From the NCBI GenBank assembly GCA_028293625.1, contig JAQGOL010000006.1, positions 120,089-184,088 on the forward strand: DNA of 64,000 nucleotides. The letters run 5' to 3'. Below the pieces are notes generated by a model. That model made no database searches and had not been told where the DNA came from. It saw only the letters and a list, made by a program, of their open reading frames with translations. How positions within the stretch are numbered: the first letter of the stretch is position 1; each line of letters starts with the position of its first letter. Positions 1-7,961 of the stretch are shown piece after piece. Both the position numbers and the translations under genes were made by a program. Source of the stretch: Chthoniobacteraceae bacterium. Lineage in GTDB: Bacteria; Verrucomicrobiota; Verrucomicrobiia; Chthoniobacterales; Chthoniobacteraceae.

Positions 1-70
1 GGGTGCCACTCCGGTGATGACTACACGGCGGCGGGGAGAAGAGGTAAAGGGTGGCATGACGGATCGCGGC

Positions 71-535
71 TTAGCTTTCGGCGTTGGAAGGTTGCATGGC
101 GGTGCCTTCAATCAACCCTTTGAATGTTCGGAGTGTTTTCATTGCGATATTTTCAATGAAAAATCCACCGATGATCGGTTCCACCAGCCATCCAAGGGCC
201 GGAACGCGGAATTTCATGTCGTGGATGATTTCCACTCGGGTTCCCTCGGGCGTTGCAGTGAGTGTCCACACCACCTTCATCCCTTTTGTCCAGGCACGGA
301 GATGTTCAAAACGAAGTTCCAGCGCCGCGCGATCCGCTTCGTAGGCCGAGACCCAGGAAATTGGGATCCCGTCGCGGGTTGCGGCCATCCGCACAATCTC
401 GCGGCCGCCCTCTTTTCCCAAGGTTCTTACGTAACGATAATGCGGCAGCAATTCAGGCCAGCGTGACAGATCGCTCACGGCATCAAAAATTGCCTCCCTT
501 GAAGCGCGAATGAGAATGGACGTTCCGGTGTGCAT
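71..535 (-). CDS. SRPBCC (polyketide cyclase/COQ10-like) family protein
   Basis: A 154-residue protein of the START-like SRPBCC fold, which forms a hydrophobic ligand cavity. The N-terminus (I-L-I-R-A-S-R-E-A-I-F-D, then V-S-D-L-S-R-W-P-E-L) is the typical first strand and helix of polyketide-cyclase/COQ10-type proteins, and the strand pattern TLTATPEGTRVEIIHDMKF fits the later sheet. The length matches the family. The ligand cannot be read from sequence; no signal peptide or membrane segment is visible, so it is probably cytoplasmic. It is the last gene of a minus-strand run, starting 10 bases after the RibD-C reductase stop, so it is probably co-transcribed with it and the membrane protein upstream. 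Confidence 0.8.
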   Translation of the reverse strand: MHTGTSILIRASREAIFDAVSDLSRWPELLPHYRYVRTLGKEGGREIVRMAATRDGIPISWVSAYEADRAALELRFEHLRAWTKGMKVVWTLTATPEGTRVEIIHDMKFRVPALGWLVEPIIGGFFIENIAMKTLRTFKGLIEGTAMQPSNAES

Positions 536-545
536 TAAAAAATGG

Positions 546-1244
546 TTACCGCAAAATCCGGTATTGAAGAAAACATTCCCCGTCGATGACCTCCATCTTG
601 CGCAACGTGAGCCGGGTCGATTCGGGAAGGAATTCCGCGGCGATCCCGGTCAGGGTGGCGGCTTGTTCGCCTCCGAAGATTCGCGGACAGAATGTGACGT
701 GCAATTCATCCACCAGATCTGCCACGAGCAGCGACTTGAATAAAACGGGGCCTCCTTCGCATACCAGCCGCCTTACTCCATGATCGCGCCGCAGCCGGGT
801 CATCATCGCTGAAAGATCGACCGTCGGGGTTTCATCCAGATAAAGGGTTGCCTTGCCGGCGAGCAGCTCCCTTGCCGGCTTTGGCATCCGTTGCGTGGAG
901 AAGATGAGAATCGGGGCGGCTCCTCCTTGGAAGACCTTTAAGTCCGGATCGAGCTTGCCTGAATTCGTAATGATCACCCGCAATGGGTACTCGCTCTGGT
1001 TCCGCGCGATCCGCTCCGCCCGCAGCGCCTCGTCGGGCAATCCCATCGCCATGTTGTCGGCTTTCACCGTGCCCGCCCCGACTAAAATGGCATCGCCCGT
1101 GGCGCGGATTTCCAGCAGGCGATGTTTGTCTGTTTTGGAGGAAAAATCGGCCGGGGTGCGATTGCGCGTGGAGACGCGGGCGTCCCAGGTCAGGGCAAAA
1201 TTGGCCGTGACAAACGGACGTGGCGGTTTGCGTGCGGCGCTCAC
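546..1244 (-). CDS. RibD C-terminal domain (dihydrofolate-reductase-like) reductase
   Basis: A 232-residue stand-alone RibD_C-type NADPH reductase. Family features are the opening RPFVTANFALTWDARVS, the DAILVGAGTVKADN cofactor loop near the middle of the N-terminal half, and the C-terminal CEGGP and LVDELHVTFCPRIFGG segments. The deaminase half of bifunctional RibD is absent, so it could act in riboflavin synthesis (5-amino-6-ribosylamino-uracil phosphate reduction) or be a pteridine/folate-type reductase. The open frame runs upstream to 1778, but that part is a shadow of the membrane-protein gene. I chose the GTG at 1244, whose GTGA overlaps the upstream TGA by four bases, implying translational coupling. 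Confidence 0.85.
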   Translation of the reverse strand: MSAARKPPRPFVTANFALTWDARVSTRNRTPADFSSKTDKHRLLEIRATGDAILVGAGTVKADNMAMGLPDEALRAERIARNQSEYPLRVIITNSGKLDPDLKVFQGGAAPILIFSTQRMPKPARELLAGKATLYLDETPTVDLSAMMTRLRRDHGVRRLVCEGGPVLFKSLLVADLVDELHVTFCPRIFGGEQAATLTGIAAEFLPESTRLTLRKMEVIDGECFLQYRILR

Positions 1245-2362
1245 CGATGCGGACGTTTTTCCTTGGCCAATTCCATGGCGATTTCGTCTTCGGCCACGCT
1301 GTGCTCCAATGCAGCCACCTCCTTGTTCATCTCGTGAAGGCGTGCATGCTCCGAGGGGCGGTAAAAAATATAGAGCAGCCCGCCAATGAGGCCCCAGAAC
1401 AGGGTGAGCATGTATCCGGTCATTGAGATCACCACCGCCACCGCGGGAGCCACTCCGGAGAGGTTTCCCAGAAAGATCTGGAAAAGCCCCTCGCGCGCAC
1501 CGAGCCCGCCAAAGCTGATCGGCATGGCCAGGATCGTGTTGATGATCGGCATCATCGCGTAAAACTCGCCAAAACTCGGGATGCGGTTGCCGGTAGCGGC
1601 AAACGCCTTGGCCGCGCAATAAAACGTCCCGAAATATCCAAGATGCGCGAGAATGGAGAGCCCGAACGAGCCAAGCGCCGCGCGCCATGCACGACCGTAC
1701 GCGTTGTAAGCGAAGGCCAGTTCCGCCAGCTTGTCGCGGCCCGGCATCCGGGCTGGTAGTTTGTGGACCAGCCCGCATCCGGTAATGACGAAGCTGCCGG
1801 CAATTCCAAAGAAGCTCGCGCCCAGAATGGCGAGGCCGGTCCAGACGTATTTGGTCGTTTGCTCATTGGACGTCAGCCATTCCCAACGCAACGCAATGAG
1901 CACTCCGGCGAGCACGATCAGGGAAAAGAGCCCGATGATTCGATCCACCAACACACTCAAAAGGGCCTGTGAACGCTGGCCCGGGGTCTCTTTTAATAAA
2001 TAAAACGTTTTTACCACGTCCCCGCCGGTCCCGCCTGGAACAAAGAAGTTAAAAAACACCCCGGTCATCATCAGCATGAACACGCGGCCCCACGCCAAAT
2101 GGATTCCCTGCACCTTGAGCAAAATCTGCCACCGAATTCCTGCGATGATTTCCACCAGGCCGTAAACAATCAGCCCCGCGTAGAGCCATCCGGAATCGGC
2201 GTTGCGCAAGGCCGCAAGCATGTCGTGCCGCTTGTTAGGATCTCGAAAAACGAGCCAGAGAATACCAATAGTAATGCCAACCTGGAGTGCGGTGAGAGCG
2301 GCCTTCTTCAAAAACGAGGGGGGAGTAAACTGTGGGTGGGAAAAAAATTGCGGGGCGCTCAA
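1241..2362 (-). CDS. Lysylphosphatidylglycerol synthase transmembrane-domain (UPF0104) protein
   Basis: A 373-residue polytopic membrane protein of the LPG_synthase_TM/UPF0104 family, the flippase-like half of MprF without its aminoacyl-transferase domain. About eight hydrophobic helices are visible. The family signatures are R-W-Q-I-L-L-K after the second helix, FFNFFVPGGTGGDVVK in the first third, V-D-R-I-I-G-L, and PISFGGLGAREG late in the protein. Such proteins are thought to move or bind lipid-linked substrates, and in many bacteria they sit beside glycolipid or hopanoid genes. The start is a TTG at 2362 without a clear ribosome site, so the first few residues are uncertain. It overlaps the RibD-C gene by four bases. 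Confidence 0.85.
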   Translation of the reverse strand: MSAPQFFSHPQFTPPSFLKKAALTALQVGITIGILWLVFRDPNKRHDMLAALRNADSGWLYAGLIVYGLVEIIAGIRWQILLKVQGIHLAWGRVFMLMMTGVFFNFFVPGGTGGDVVKTFYLLKETPGQRSQALLSVLVDRIIGLFSLIVLAGVLIALRWEWLTSNEQTTKYVWTGLAILGASFFGIAGSFVITGCGLVHKLPARMPGRDKLAELAFAYNAYGRAWRAALGSFGLSILAHLGYFGTFYCAAKAFAATGNRIPSFGEFYAMMPIINTILAMPISFGGLGAREGLFQIFLGNLSGVAPAVAVVISMTGYMLTLFWGLIGGLLYIFYRPSEHARLHEMNKEVAALEHSVAEDEIAMELAKEKRPHR

Positions 2363-2524
2363 CTGAAGGAATTCGCCGGATCCCGCAACCCAATAATTCC
2401 GGCGCCGGAAGCAAATGGATGCCGATCAACAGGTTCGGATTGAGGAATAGAGGGAATTGGCAACGGCTTCTTTGCAAGGAACTCCGCTTTGCCACAGGGA
2501 AGGGCGGCCATCGCGCGACTCAAG

Positions 2525-3151
2525 TCAGGCGTCTTGGTCCGGGGCGTCATTTTTTTCCTTAAGAACATTGGAAACGGTCTTTGAGCACTTCCAGATATCG
2601 CGATTCCTGGAGCGAACAAATGCGACATAAGTAATGGCCCAGACCGCTTTATCCACCAGATGCTCGTTGATGAATGAAGAGGTTTCACCCGACTCGATCA
2701 CACTCAGCGCATTGGGATCCGCATGCGTGCTCCGCGCCTCCTGCCATGCATCCCATACCTCCCGCTTCGGATCGTCCGGACCGTGCCTGTAAATATGGAT
2801 TTCCGGAACGGGTTCCCATATCGCCAGCGAGCCGATGTTTTTCACGGCAAGCGAAAGGGCGTGCAGATTTTTTTCCGGTGTAGCCGCAATAACGGCTACT
2901 TCAAGCGCCAGCTCGGCCCGGGAGAAAAAAGTGCGGCCACGAAAAAAACGGTAATACGAAAAGACGGCCCCCAGCGTGACAAAGATTACATTCACGCAGC
3001 TGTTGAGCGCGGCCAGAGCGTCCTTATTGGTGGCGAGCGCGGAAGGAGTAAGAATCTTGTGCTTAAGCACATTGGCAATCGCAAGGACACAGATGGCGAC
3101 CAGCAGTACCGGAATCAGGGTCTCCCGGTTTCTTGTAATCCACGCCCTCAT
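2525..3151 (-). CDS. Hypothetical two-helix membrane protein
   Basis: A 208-residue protein I do not recognise. It has two hydrophobic helices in the first third (about residues 13-30 and 50-66), an R-F-F-R-G-R charged stretch after the second, then a soluble C-terminal domain of about 140 residues rich in charged residues and ending in K-E-K-N-D-A-P-D-Q-D-A. The topology suggests a membrane-anchored protein with a cytoplasmic tail. The ATG at 3151 shares ATGA with the stop of the 32-codon miniprotein upstream, which decides this start over a longer in-frame opening to 3214. A 162-base gap separates it from the LPG-synthase-type gene, so membership of that operon is uncertain. Confidence 0.6.
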   Translation of the reverse strand: MRAWITRNRETLIPVLLVAICVLAIANVLKHKILTPSALATNKDALAALNSCVNVIFVTLGAVFSYYRFFRGRTFFSRAELALEVAVIAATPEKNLHALSLAVKNIGSLAIWEPVPEIHIYRHGPDDPKREVWDAWQEARSTHADPNALSVIESGETSSFINEHLVDKAVWAITYVAFVRSRNRDIWKCSKTVSNVLKEKNDAPDQDA

Positions 3152-3246
3152 TTGCCCCAGAAATAGATCGCGATCAGAGCAATCATTATGATGACGAGCA
3201 AGACGACCGGCCACGGATTAGCCGGCGGCGTTTCTTTTAGCAGCAT
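3148..3246 (-). CDS. 32-residue single-span membrane miniprotein
   Basis: A very short gene: MLLKETPPANPWP followed by about 16 hydrophobic residues and the tail YFWGK. It reads as one transmembrane helix with a short polar N-terminus and a basic C-terminus. Support comes from the exact ATGA overlap with the next gene (its TGA at 3148-3150 lies inside that gene's ATG), typical of a coupled gene pair. No known miniprotein family is recognised. A longer in-frame reading to 3450 has arginine- and proline-rich, non-protein-like sequence upstream of this ATG and is rejected. Confidence 0.5.
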   Translation of the reverse strand: MLLKETPPANPWPVVLLVIIMIALIAIYFWGK

Positions 3247-3546
3247 AGTGTAGGTGGCCGCCTTAAGGGTTGAGCGGGTGGACGGCTGCAGAGGGAACGA
3301 CCTTCGGCGGCGCCGTGGATGTTCAAGTTCCAGTAAGGTGCCGCTTCCTGAACTTCCGCGATCAGAAAGGTATGCCGGATGGCGCCGGTAAGGCTGCGTA
3401 ATGATGCCGAAATCAGGCGGGCGGGCGGATGGAGGATCTCCTGATGTCAATCAAACGGACCGGGGGTAACTTGTTTGAGACGATAGTTGTATTGAATGAG
3501 CCCGGCGACGTAGAAGTTGACCGATTACTTCTGACATTCTCCCTCC
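3247..3546. other. 300-base divergent intergenic region
   Basis: No convincing gene. The region must hold promoters for the minus-strand membrane pair and the plus-strand sugar cluster. I see a 6-bp inverted repeat near the right end (listed separately) and no clear sigma-70 promoter pair. Confidence 0.5.
3512..3532. promoter_or_regulatory. Operator-like inverted repeat upstream of the sugar cluster
   Basis: AGAAGT and its exact complement ACTTCT are separated by nine bases, giving a 21-base dyad that ends 14 bases before the ATG at 3547. The position fits an operator or an RNA hairpin at the ribosome-entry region of the sugar operon. No regulator gene lies adjacent, so the partner is unknown. 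Confidence 0.3.
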
Positions 3547-4590
3547 ATGAGCGCACCCCAATCTTATCGTTTCTCGTTTGGCCCCTGGAATATCAGCGAA
3601 GGCGCGGACCCTTTTGGTCCCGAAGTTCGCCCTGCTTTTGCGCATGAAGACAAATATGCGCTTTACCGGCCGCTTGGATTTGAGGGGGTCCAATTCCATG
3701 ATGATGATGTGGTGCCCGGAATGGATGACCTGACCGCGGAACAGATTCTTCGCAAGGCGGGCGAGGTCAAAACAATGCTCTCCAATCAAGGACTTACGCC
3801 GGAGTTTGTGGCGCCACGGCTTTGGTTTTCGGAGAAGACGGTGGATGGCGCTTATACTTCAAACAGCGCCTCGGATCGCGCTTATGCCTGGGAGCGGACT
3901 CAGAAGTGCATCGACATTGCGCGGGCCATCGACTGCAAGGCGATCGTGCTGTGGCTGAGCCGGGAAGGGACCTATATTCGCGAGGCCAAGGATGCGAAAG
4001 TAGCTTACGAGCGGCTTCTTGAGACCGTGAACCGGATGCTCGATTATGACTCGAATATCGAGATCTGGATTGAACCGAAGCCTAACGAACCAACCGATCA
4101 GGCGTATGTGCCGACGATCGGACACGCGATTGCGTTGGCGTTTGCGTCAAAGGATCATCGCCGGGTCAAGGGTTTGATTGAAAGCGCGCATGCGCTGCTG
4201 GCGGGACTTGATCCAAGCGACGAGATGGCTTTTGCACTCGCGCACGACAAGCTCGGCAGTGTGCATCTGAATGATCAGAACGGACTCAAATACGATCAGG
4301 ATAAGAACTTCGGCGGCGCGAATCTGCGCGTTGGATTTAATCAGGTGCGCGTGCTGGAGGAAGCCGGTTATGGGAGTCGTGGGGAGTTCATTGGGCTCGA
4401 TGTAAAAGCGATCCGCACTCAGCGTGGCTGTCCGGTCACGGATCATCTCAAAGCGAGCCGCGAAATTTTCCTGCATCTCGTGGATAAGGTGCGCGCCCTT
4501 GACCGCCCGCTGATCGAGCAGTTCCGCGACGCACGTGACTACGAAGCGCTTGAGCTATACATCGTCCGGCATCTGCTTGGCGTGAAGTAG
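3547..4590 (+). CDS. Xylose-isomerase-family TIM-barrel sugar isomerase
   Basis: A 347-residue TIM-barrel protein close in pattern to class I xylose isomerases: FTFG-like start, F-H-D-D-D (H51, D54), W136 with S-R-E-G, E-P-K-P-N-E-P (E176, K178), E212-x-x-H215, Y-D-Q-D (D250, D252) and D285. These correspond to the catalytic pair and metal ligands of the Actinoplanes-type enzyme. One ligand differs: where xylose isomerase has the Asp of H-I-D-L-N, this protein has H240 (S-V-H-L-N-D), the residue used at that place by L-rhamnose isomerase and tagatose epimerases. The reaction is therefore aldose-ketose isomerisation of an unknown sugar. It is the first gene of a four-gene plus-strand set, 16 bases before the aldolase. 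Confidence 0.85.
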   Translation: MSAPQSYRFSFGPWNISEGADPFGPEVRPAFAHEDKYALYRPLGFEGVQFHDDDVVPGMDDLTAEQILRKAGEVKTMLSNQGLTPEFVAPRLWFSEKTVDGAYTSNSASDRAYAWERTQKCIDIARAIDCKAIVLWLSREGTYIREAKDAKVAYERLLETVNRMLDYDSNIEIWIEPKPNEPTDQAYVPTIGHAIALAFASKDHRRVKGLIESAHALLAGLDPSDEMAFALAHDKLGSVHLNDQNGLKYDQDKNFGGANLRVGFNQVRVLEEAGYGSRGEFIGLDVKAIRTQRGCPVTDHLKASREIFLHLVDKVRALDRPLIEQFRDARDYEALELYIVRHLLGVK

Positions 4591-4606
4591 CCCTCCATTT
4601 CTTAAT

Positions 4607-5455
4607 ATGAAACATTTCCGACTTAATCGTCTCTTTAATGCCCGGTCGGGCCGCTGTTTTGATGTCGCAGTCGACCACGGTTTTTTTAATCAACCCGGTT
4701 TTCTGCAATCGATCGAGTCGATGCCGCGCGTGATCAACACGCTTGTGGATGCCGCCCCGGATGCGATCCAGTTGACTGTCGGCCAGGCCCGGCACTTGCA
4801 GGGAATCCGAGGCAAATTAAAGCCGGCGCTGGTTTTGCGCACCGATGTGGCGAATGTCTATGGGAAGGAACTTCCATCATCGCGCTTTAGCATCATGATT
4901 GAAGAAGCGATGCTGCAAGCTGTGCGGCTTGATGCGGCGTGTGTTTGCGTCAATCTGTTTCAGATTCCAGGTGCGCCGGAAGTTCACGAGCAATGCGTGG
5001 AGAATATCGTGAAGCTCAAGGTGCAGTCCGATCATTACTCGATGCCAATGATGGTCGAGCCGCTGGTCTTCCGGCCTAACTCCGAAGCAGGCGGTTACAT
5101 GGTGGATGGAGACGAAGTAAAAATCATGCACCTGGTGCGGCAGGCAGTGGAGTTGGGAGCCGACATTATCAAGGCGGATCCGACCGATAACGTGAGCCTA
5201 TACAATCAGGTGATTGAGACGGCGGGCGGCGTGCCTGTGCTGGTTCGCGGCGGCGGCCGGGTGAGCGATCGTGAAATTCTGGAGCGGACCGTGGGACTGC
5301 TCGATCAGGGTGCAAGCGGCATCGTTTACGGACGCAACATTATCCAGCATCCGAGCCCTGCCGGCATTACCCGCGCCTTGATGGCTGTGGTGCATGATGG
5401 AGCTACCGTCGAGCAGGCACTCGCTTTGTTGCAATCGGTGCAAGCCGGTAAATAA
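4607..5455 (+). CDS. Class I (Schiff-base) aldolase, DeoC/FbaB/LacD type
   Basis: A 282-residue TIM-barrel aldolase. The early D-V-A-V-D-H-G motif (residues 19-25) is typical of FbaB/LsrF-like enzymes, and K189 in A-D-I-I-K-A-D-P-T matches the Schiff-base lysine on strand six. The later VLVRGGGRVSDREILE and G-A-S-G-I-V-Y-G-R-N form the phosphate-binding loops. It would cleave or form a carbon-carbon bond in a phosphorylated sugar or sugar acid; the substrate is unknown. It lies between the sugar isomerase and the LarA-type gene, with only five bases before the latter, so an operon is very likely. No Shine-Dalgarno motif precedes the ATG. Confidence 0.8.
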   Translation: MKHFRLNRLFNARSGRCFDVAVDHGFFNQPGFLQSIESMPRVINTLVDAAPDAIQLTVGQARHLQGIRGKLKPALVLRTDVANVYGKELPSSRFSIMIEEAMLQAVRLDAACVCVNLFQIPGAPEVHEQCVENIVKLKVQSDHYSMPMMVEPLVFRPNSEAGGYMVDGDEVKIMHLVRQAVELGADIIKADPTDNVSLYNQVIETAGGVPVLVRGGGRVSDREILERTVGLLDQGASGIVYGRNIIQHPSPAGITRALMAVVHDGATVEQALALLQSVQAGK

Positions 5456-5460
5456 CTGCC

Positions 5461-6723
5461 ATGAAGGTTTCCCTCGCTTATGGACGCGGTATGCTCGATG
5501 TGGAGCTGCCTGACAAGCAGACTACGTTGATTGAACCGTCCCATCTTGCGGGGATGCCGGATGAGCGGGTGGCGTTGTGCGCGGCCCTTGACGCGCCAAT
5601 CGGTGCGGTTGCATTGGCTTCGCAAGTAACCCCGGAGACCCGGATTACGATTGTTCATACCGATATTACCCGGCCTACTCCAAATGAACGGCTCATCCCT
5701 TGGTTGCTGGCTTATCTGGAAGCGGCCGGGGCGAGCCGGGAAAATATCACGCTTTTAAATGGGCTTGGCACGCATCGGCCTAACACGCGGGAGGAGCTTG
5801 AGCAGATGCTAACTCCGGAGGTGGTGGCGAACTATCGGTGTTTGAATCACGAGCCGGAGAACGACGAGGCGCATGAGTCGTTTGGCGTGACCCGTACCGG
5901 CGCGCCGGTGCTGATTAACCGGCATCTGATCAACGCGGATTTGCGGGTCATCACCGGGTTTATTGAGCCGCACTTTTTTGCGGGATTCAGTGGCGGGCCA
6001 AAGGGGATCATGCCGGGCGTGGCAGCGCTAAAGACAGTAATCAGCAATCATGGAGCGCATCATATCGGAGGCCGGACTGCCACGTTTGGAGTGACGGTGG
6101 GCAACCCGCTTTGGGAAGAGATGCGTGATATTGCATTGCGGATCGGGCCGAGCTTTTTGCTGAACGTTGCATTAAACACGGAGCGGCAGATCACAGGCGT
6201 GTTTGCCGGTGATCTGGTGGCGGCGCATCGGGCGGGGACGGAGTTTGTACGGGCAAGCGCAATGCAGCGCGTGGAAGAACCTTTCGATATCGTGATCACT
6301 ACCAATAGTGGTTACCCGCTCGACATGAACCTCTATCAGGCTGTCAAAGGAATGCGGGCGGCGGAGTTGATTGTAAAGGAGGGCGGGATGGTGATTATCG
6401 CGGCTGAATGCAGCGAAGGTGTTCCCTTTGATAGTCCGCACGATCAGTTTTTGCGGAGTGTGCCGGATGGGGAAGCGCTCCTGGCTAGGATTCAGGAACC
6501 CGGGTTTGAGTGGCCTGAGCAATGGCAGGGGCAGATCCAGGCTCTTATTCAGCGGCGGGCCAGCGTGCATCTTTTCAGCAAGTTGGATGAGGCTGCCGTG
6601 CGGGCTGCTCATCTGATCCCGTGCTATGACATTGCCGCCACGGTGCGGGCCGCGCTCAAGCCGGGTGGCCGGATTGCGGTGCTGCCTCATGGCCCGCTAA
6701 CCATTCCTTACTTAGCCAACTAA
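5461..6723 (+). CDS. larA: LarA-family nickel-pincer hydroxyacid racemase/epimerase
   Basis: A 420-residue LarA-family protein. The catalytic and cofactor residues known from lactate racemase are all visible about three positions earlier than in the Lactobacillus enzyme: R71 in D-I-T-R-P, H105 in G-T-H-R-P, H171 in E-P-H-F-F-A-G, K181 in G-G-P-K-G-I-M-P-G, and H197. LarA enzymes use a pyridinium nickel pincer nucleotide to move hydride at an alpha-hydroxy acid. Family members act on lactate, malate, gluconate and other acids, so larA here names the family rather than proving lactate. The larB, larC and larE genes for the cofactor are not in this window. The sugar-gene context favours a sugar acid. 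Confidence 0.85.
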   Translation: MKVSLAYGRGMLDVELPDKQTTLIEPSHLAGMPDERVALCAALDAPIGAVALASQVTPETRITIVHTDITRPTPNERLIPWLLAYLEAAGASRENITLLNGLGTHRPNTREELEQMLTPEVVANYRCLNHEPENDEAHESFGVTRTGAPVLINRHLINADLRVITGFIEPHFFAGFSGGPKGIMPGVAALKTVISNHGAHHIGGRTATFGVTVGNPLWEEMRDIALRIGPSFLLNVALNTERQITGVFAGDLVAAHRAGTEFVRASAMQRVEEPFDIVITTNSGYPLDMNLYQAVKGMRAAELIVKEGGMVIIAAECSEGVPFDSPHDQFLRSVPDGEALLARIQEPGFEWPEQWQGQIQALIQRRASVHLFSKLDEAAVRAAHLIPCYDIAATVRAALKPGGRIAVLPHGPLTIPYLAN

Positions 6724-6735
6724 CCGTCTCCGTTT

Positions 6736-6799
6736 CTTACTCTTAATCGTAATCTTAATCTCCTCCCGCGGCACGAGTAAGATTAAGATTATGAGTAAG
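6736..6799. repeat. Intergenic inverted repeat, TAATCTTA family, copy 1
   Basis: Two 25-base arms (6736-6760 and 6775-6799) are complementary at 22 of 25 positions around a 14-base loop. The arms are built from repeated TAATCTTA/TTACTC-like units and are AT-rich against the GC-rich surroundings. The element fills the gap between the LarA and Gfo/Idh genes. A 19-base part (6736-6754) recurs exactly, in reverse complement, at 21539-21557. It could be a dispersed palindromic repeat, an mRNA-stabilising hairpin or a protein-binding site; there is no T-run after it. Confidence 0.8.
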
Positions 6800-6833
6800 A
6801 CTCGGAAGCTCGGGGAACCTTTTTTGAAATATC

Positions 6834-7958
6834 ATGAAATCCATTAATATAGGCATTATCGGCGGCGGACTTATGGGTCGCGAAATGGCCAGCGCATTTG
6901 CCCGCTGGTGTGCTTTGCAGGACGTGACCGTGCGTCCGGTGCTGGCGGCGGTGGCTGATCTTAATCCGGCGACTTTGGAATGGTTTGATTGCATTCCTTC
7001 CTGCACGCAACGCACGACAGATTACAAGGAGTTGCTGGCCAATCCGGCGATTGATGTCGTTTACGTCGCGGTGCCGCATAACCTTCACGAGAAGCTTTAC
7101 TGCGATGTGCTCAATGCCGGTAAGGATCTTTTTGCTGAGAAACCGTTTGGGATCGATCTGCCGAGTGCGAAACGCATTCTCGATGCGGTCAACGCGAGCG
7201 GGCGCTTCGTACGGTGCAGTTCTGAGATGCCATTTTTCCCGGGCGCCCAGCGTGCATTGGCGATGGCACGCGGTGGCGAGTTCGGCCGGGTGCTGGAGGT
7301 GGTTTCCGGGTTTCATCACAGCAGCGATCTTGATCCTACCAAGCCGGCTAACTGGAAACGCAACAGTGCGACGTGCGGCGAAGGGGGCGTGCTCTGCGAT
7401 CTGGGAATGCATGCGTGCCATATCCCGCTGCGGCTGGGATGGAAACCATCGCGTCTTTTTGCCCAGCTCCAACGTGGCTATTCACAGCGGCCCGATGGCA
7501 AGGGTGGCATGGCGGTTTGCGATACGTGGGATAATGCGCTGCTGCATTCCTGGACAACGATCGCCGGGGAGGAAGTGCCGTTGCGCATGGAGATGAAACG
7601 GCTCGCACCCGGCGCCACAAACAGCTGGTTCCTGGAAATTCTTGGGACCGATGGCGGCGTGCGCTTTACCACGGCCGAACCGAAAACTCTTTGGGTGTTT
7701 GAGCGCGGAAAAGAACAGTGGTGGAAACGGACGGAACTCGGCTTCGCCACTCCATTCAAGACGATCACCGGCGGAATATTCGAGCCTGGTTTTCCCGACA
7801 TCATCCAGCAGATGTGGGCCGCTTACCTGATGGAACGCGAGGGCGGACTCGGCGCGCGTTTCGGCTGCGTGACCCCGGAGGAGGCAGTGGCTTCGCACGA
7901 GATATTTGCCGCTGCGCTCCAGTCGCAGGCGACGCAATCCGTCGTTGCGGTCGGCTGA
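6834..7958 (+). CDS. Gfo/Idh/MocA family NAD(P)-dependent oxidoreductase
   Basis: A 374-residue sugar dehydrogenase-type protein. The N-terminus I-G-I-I-G-G-G-L-M-G-R-E is the Rossmann nucleotide loop, Y-V-A-V-P-H-N-L-H is the usual fourth-strand motif, and A-E-K-P-F-G-I-D contains the catalytic-region E-K-P. The C-terminal two thirds is the mixed-sheet substrate domain, with GVLCDLGMHACHIPL holding conserved D and H. Members oxidise or reduce hydroxyls on sugars, inositols or glycosides; the substrate is not readable. It is the last plus-strand gene of the sugar cluster, 110 bases after LarA across the inverted repeat, and its stop lies three bases from the stop of the convergent glycosidase. 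Confidence 0.85.
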   Translation: MKSINIGIIGGGLMGREMASAFARWCALQDVTVRPVLAAVADLNPATLEWFDCIPSCTQRTTDYKELLANPAIDVVYVAVPHNLHEKLYCDVLNAGKDLFAEKPFGIDLPSAKRILDAVNASGRFVRCSSEMPFFPGAQRALAMARGGEFGRVLEVVSGFHHSSDLDPTKPANWKRNSATCGEGGVLCDLGMHACHIPLRLGWKPSRLFAQLQRGYSQRPDGKGGMAVCDTWDNALLHSWTTIAGEEVPLRMEMKRLAPGATNSWFLEILGTDGGVRFTTAEPKTLWVFERGKEQWWKRTELGFATPFKTITGGIFEPGFPDIIQQMWAAYLMEREGGLGARFGCVTPEEAVASHEIFAAALQSQATQSVVAVG

Positions 7959-7961
7959 GTT

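Noticed and set aside
1245..1778. N-terminal extension of the RibD-C reductase
   Set aside because: Lies wholly over the LPG-synthase-type gene in another frame and has arginine-rich non-protein-like sequence; the GTGA junction gives a better start.
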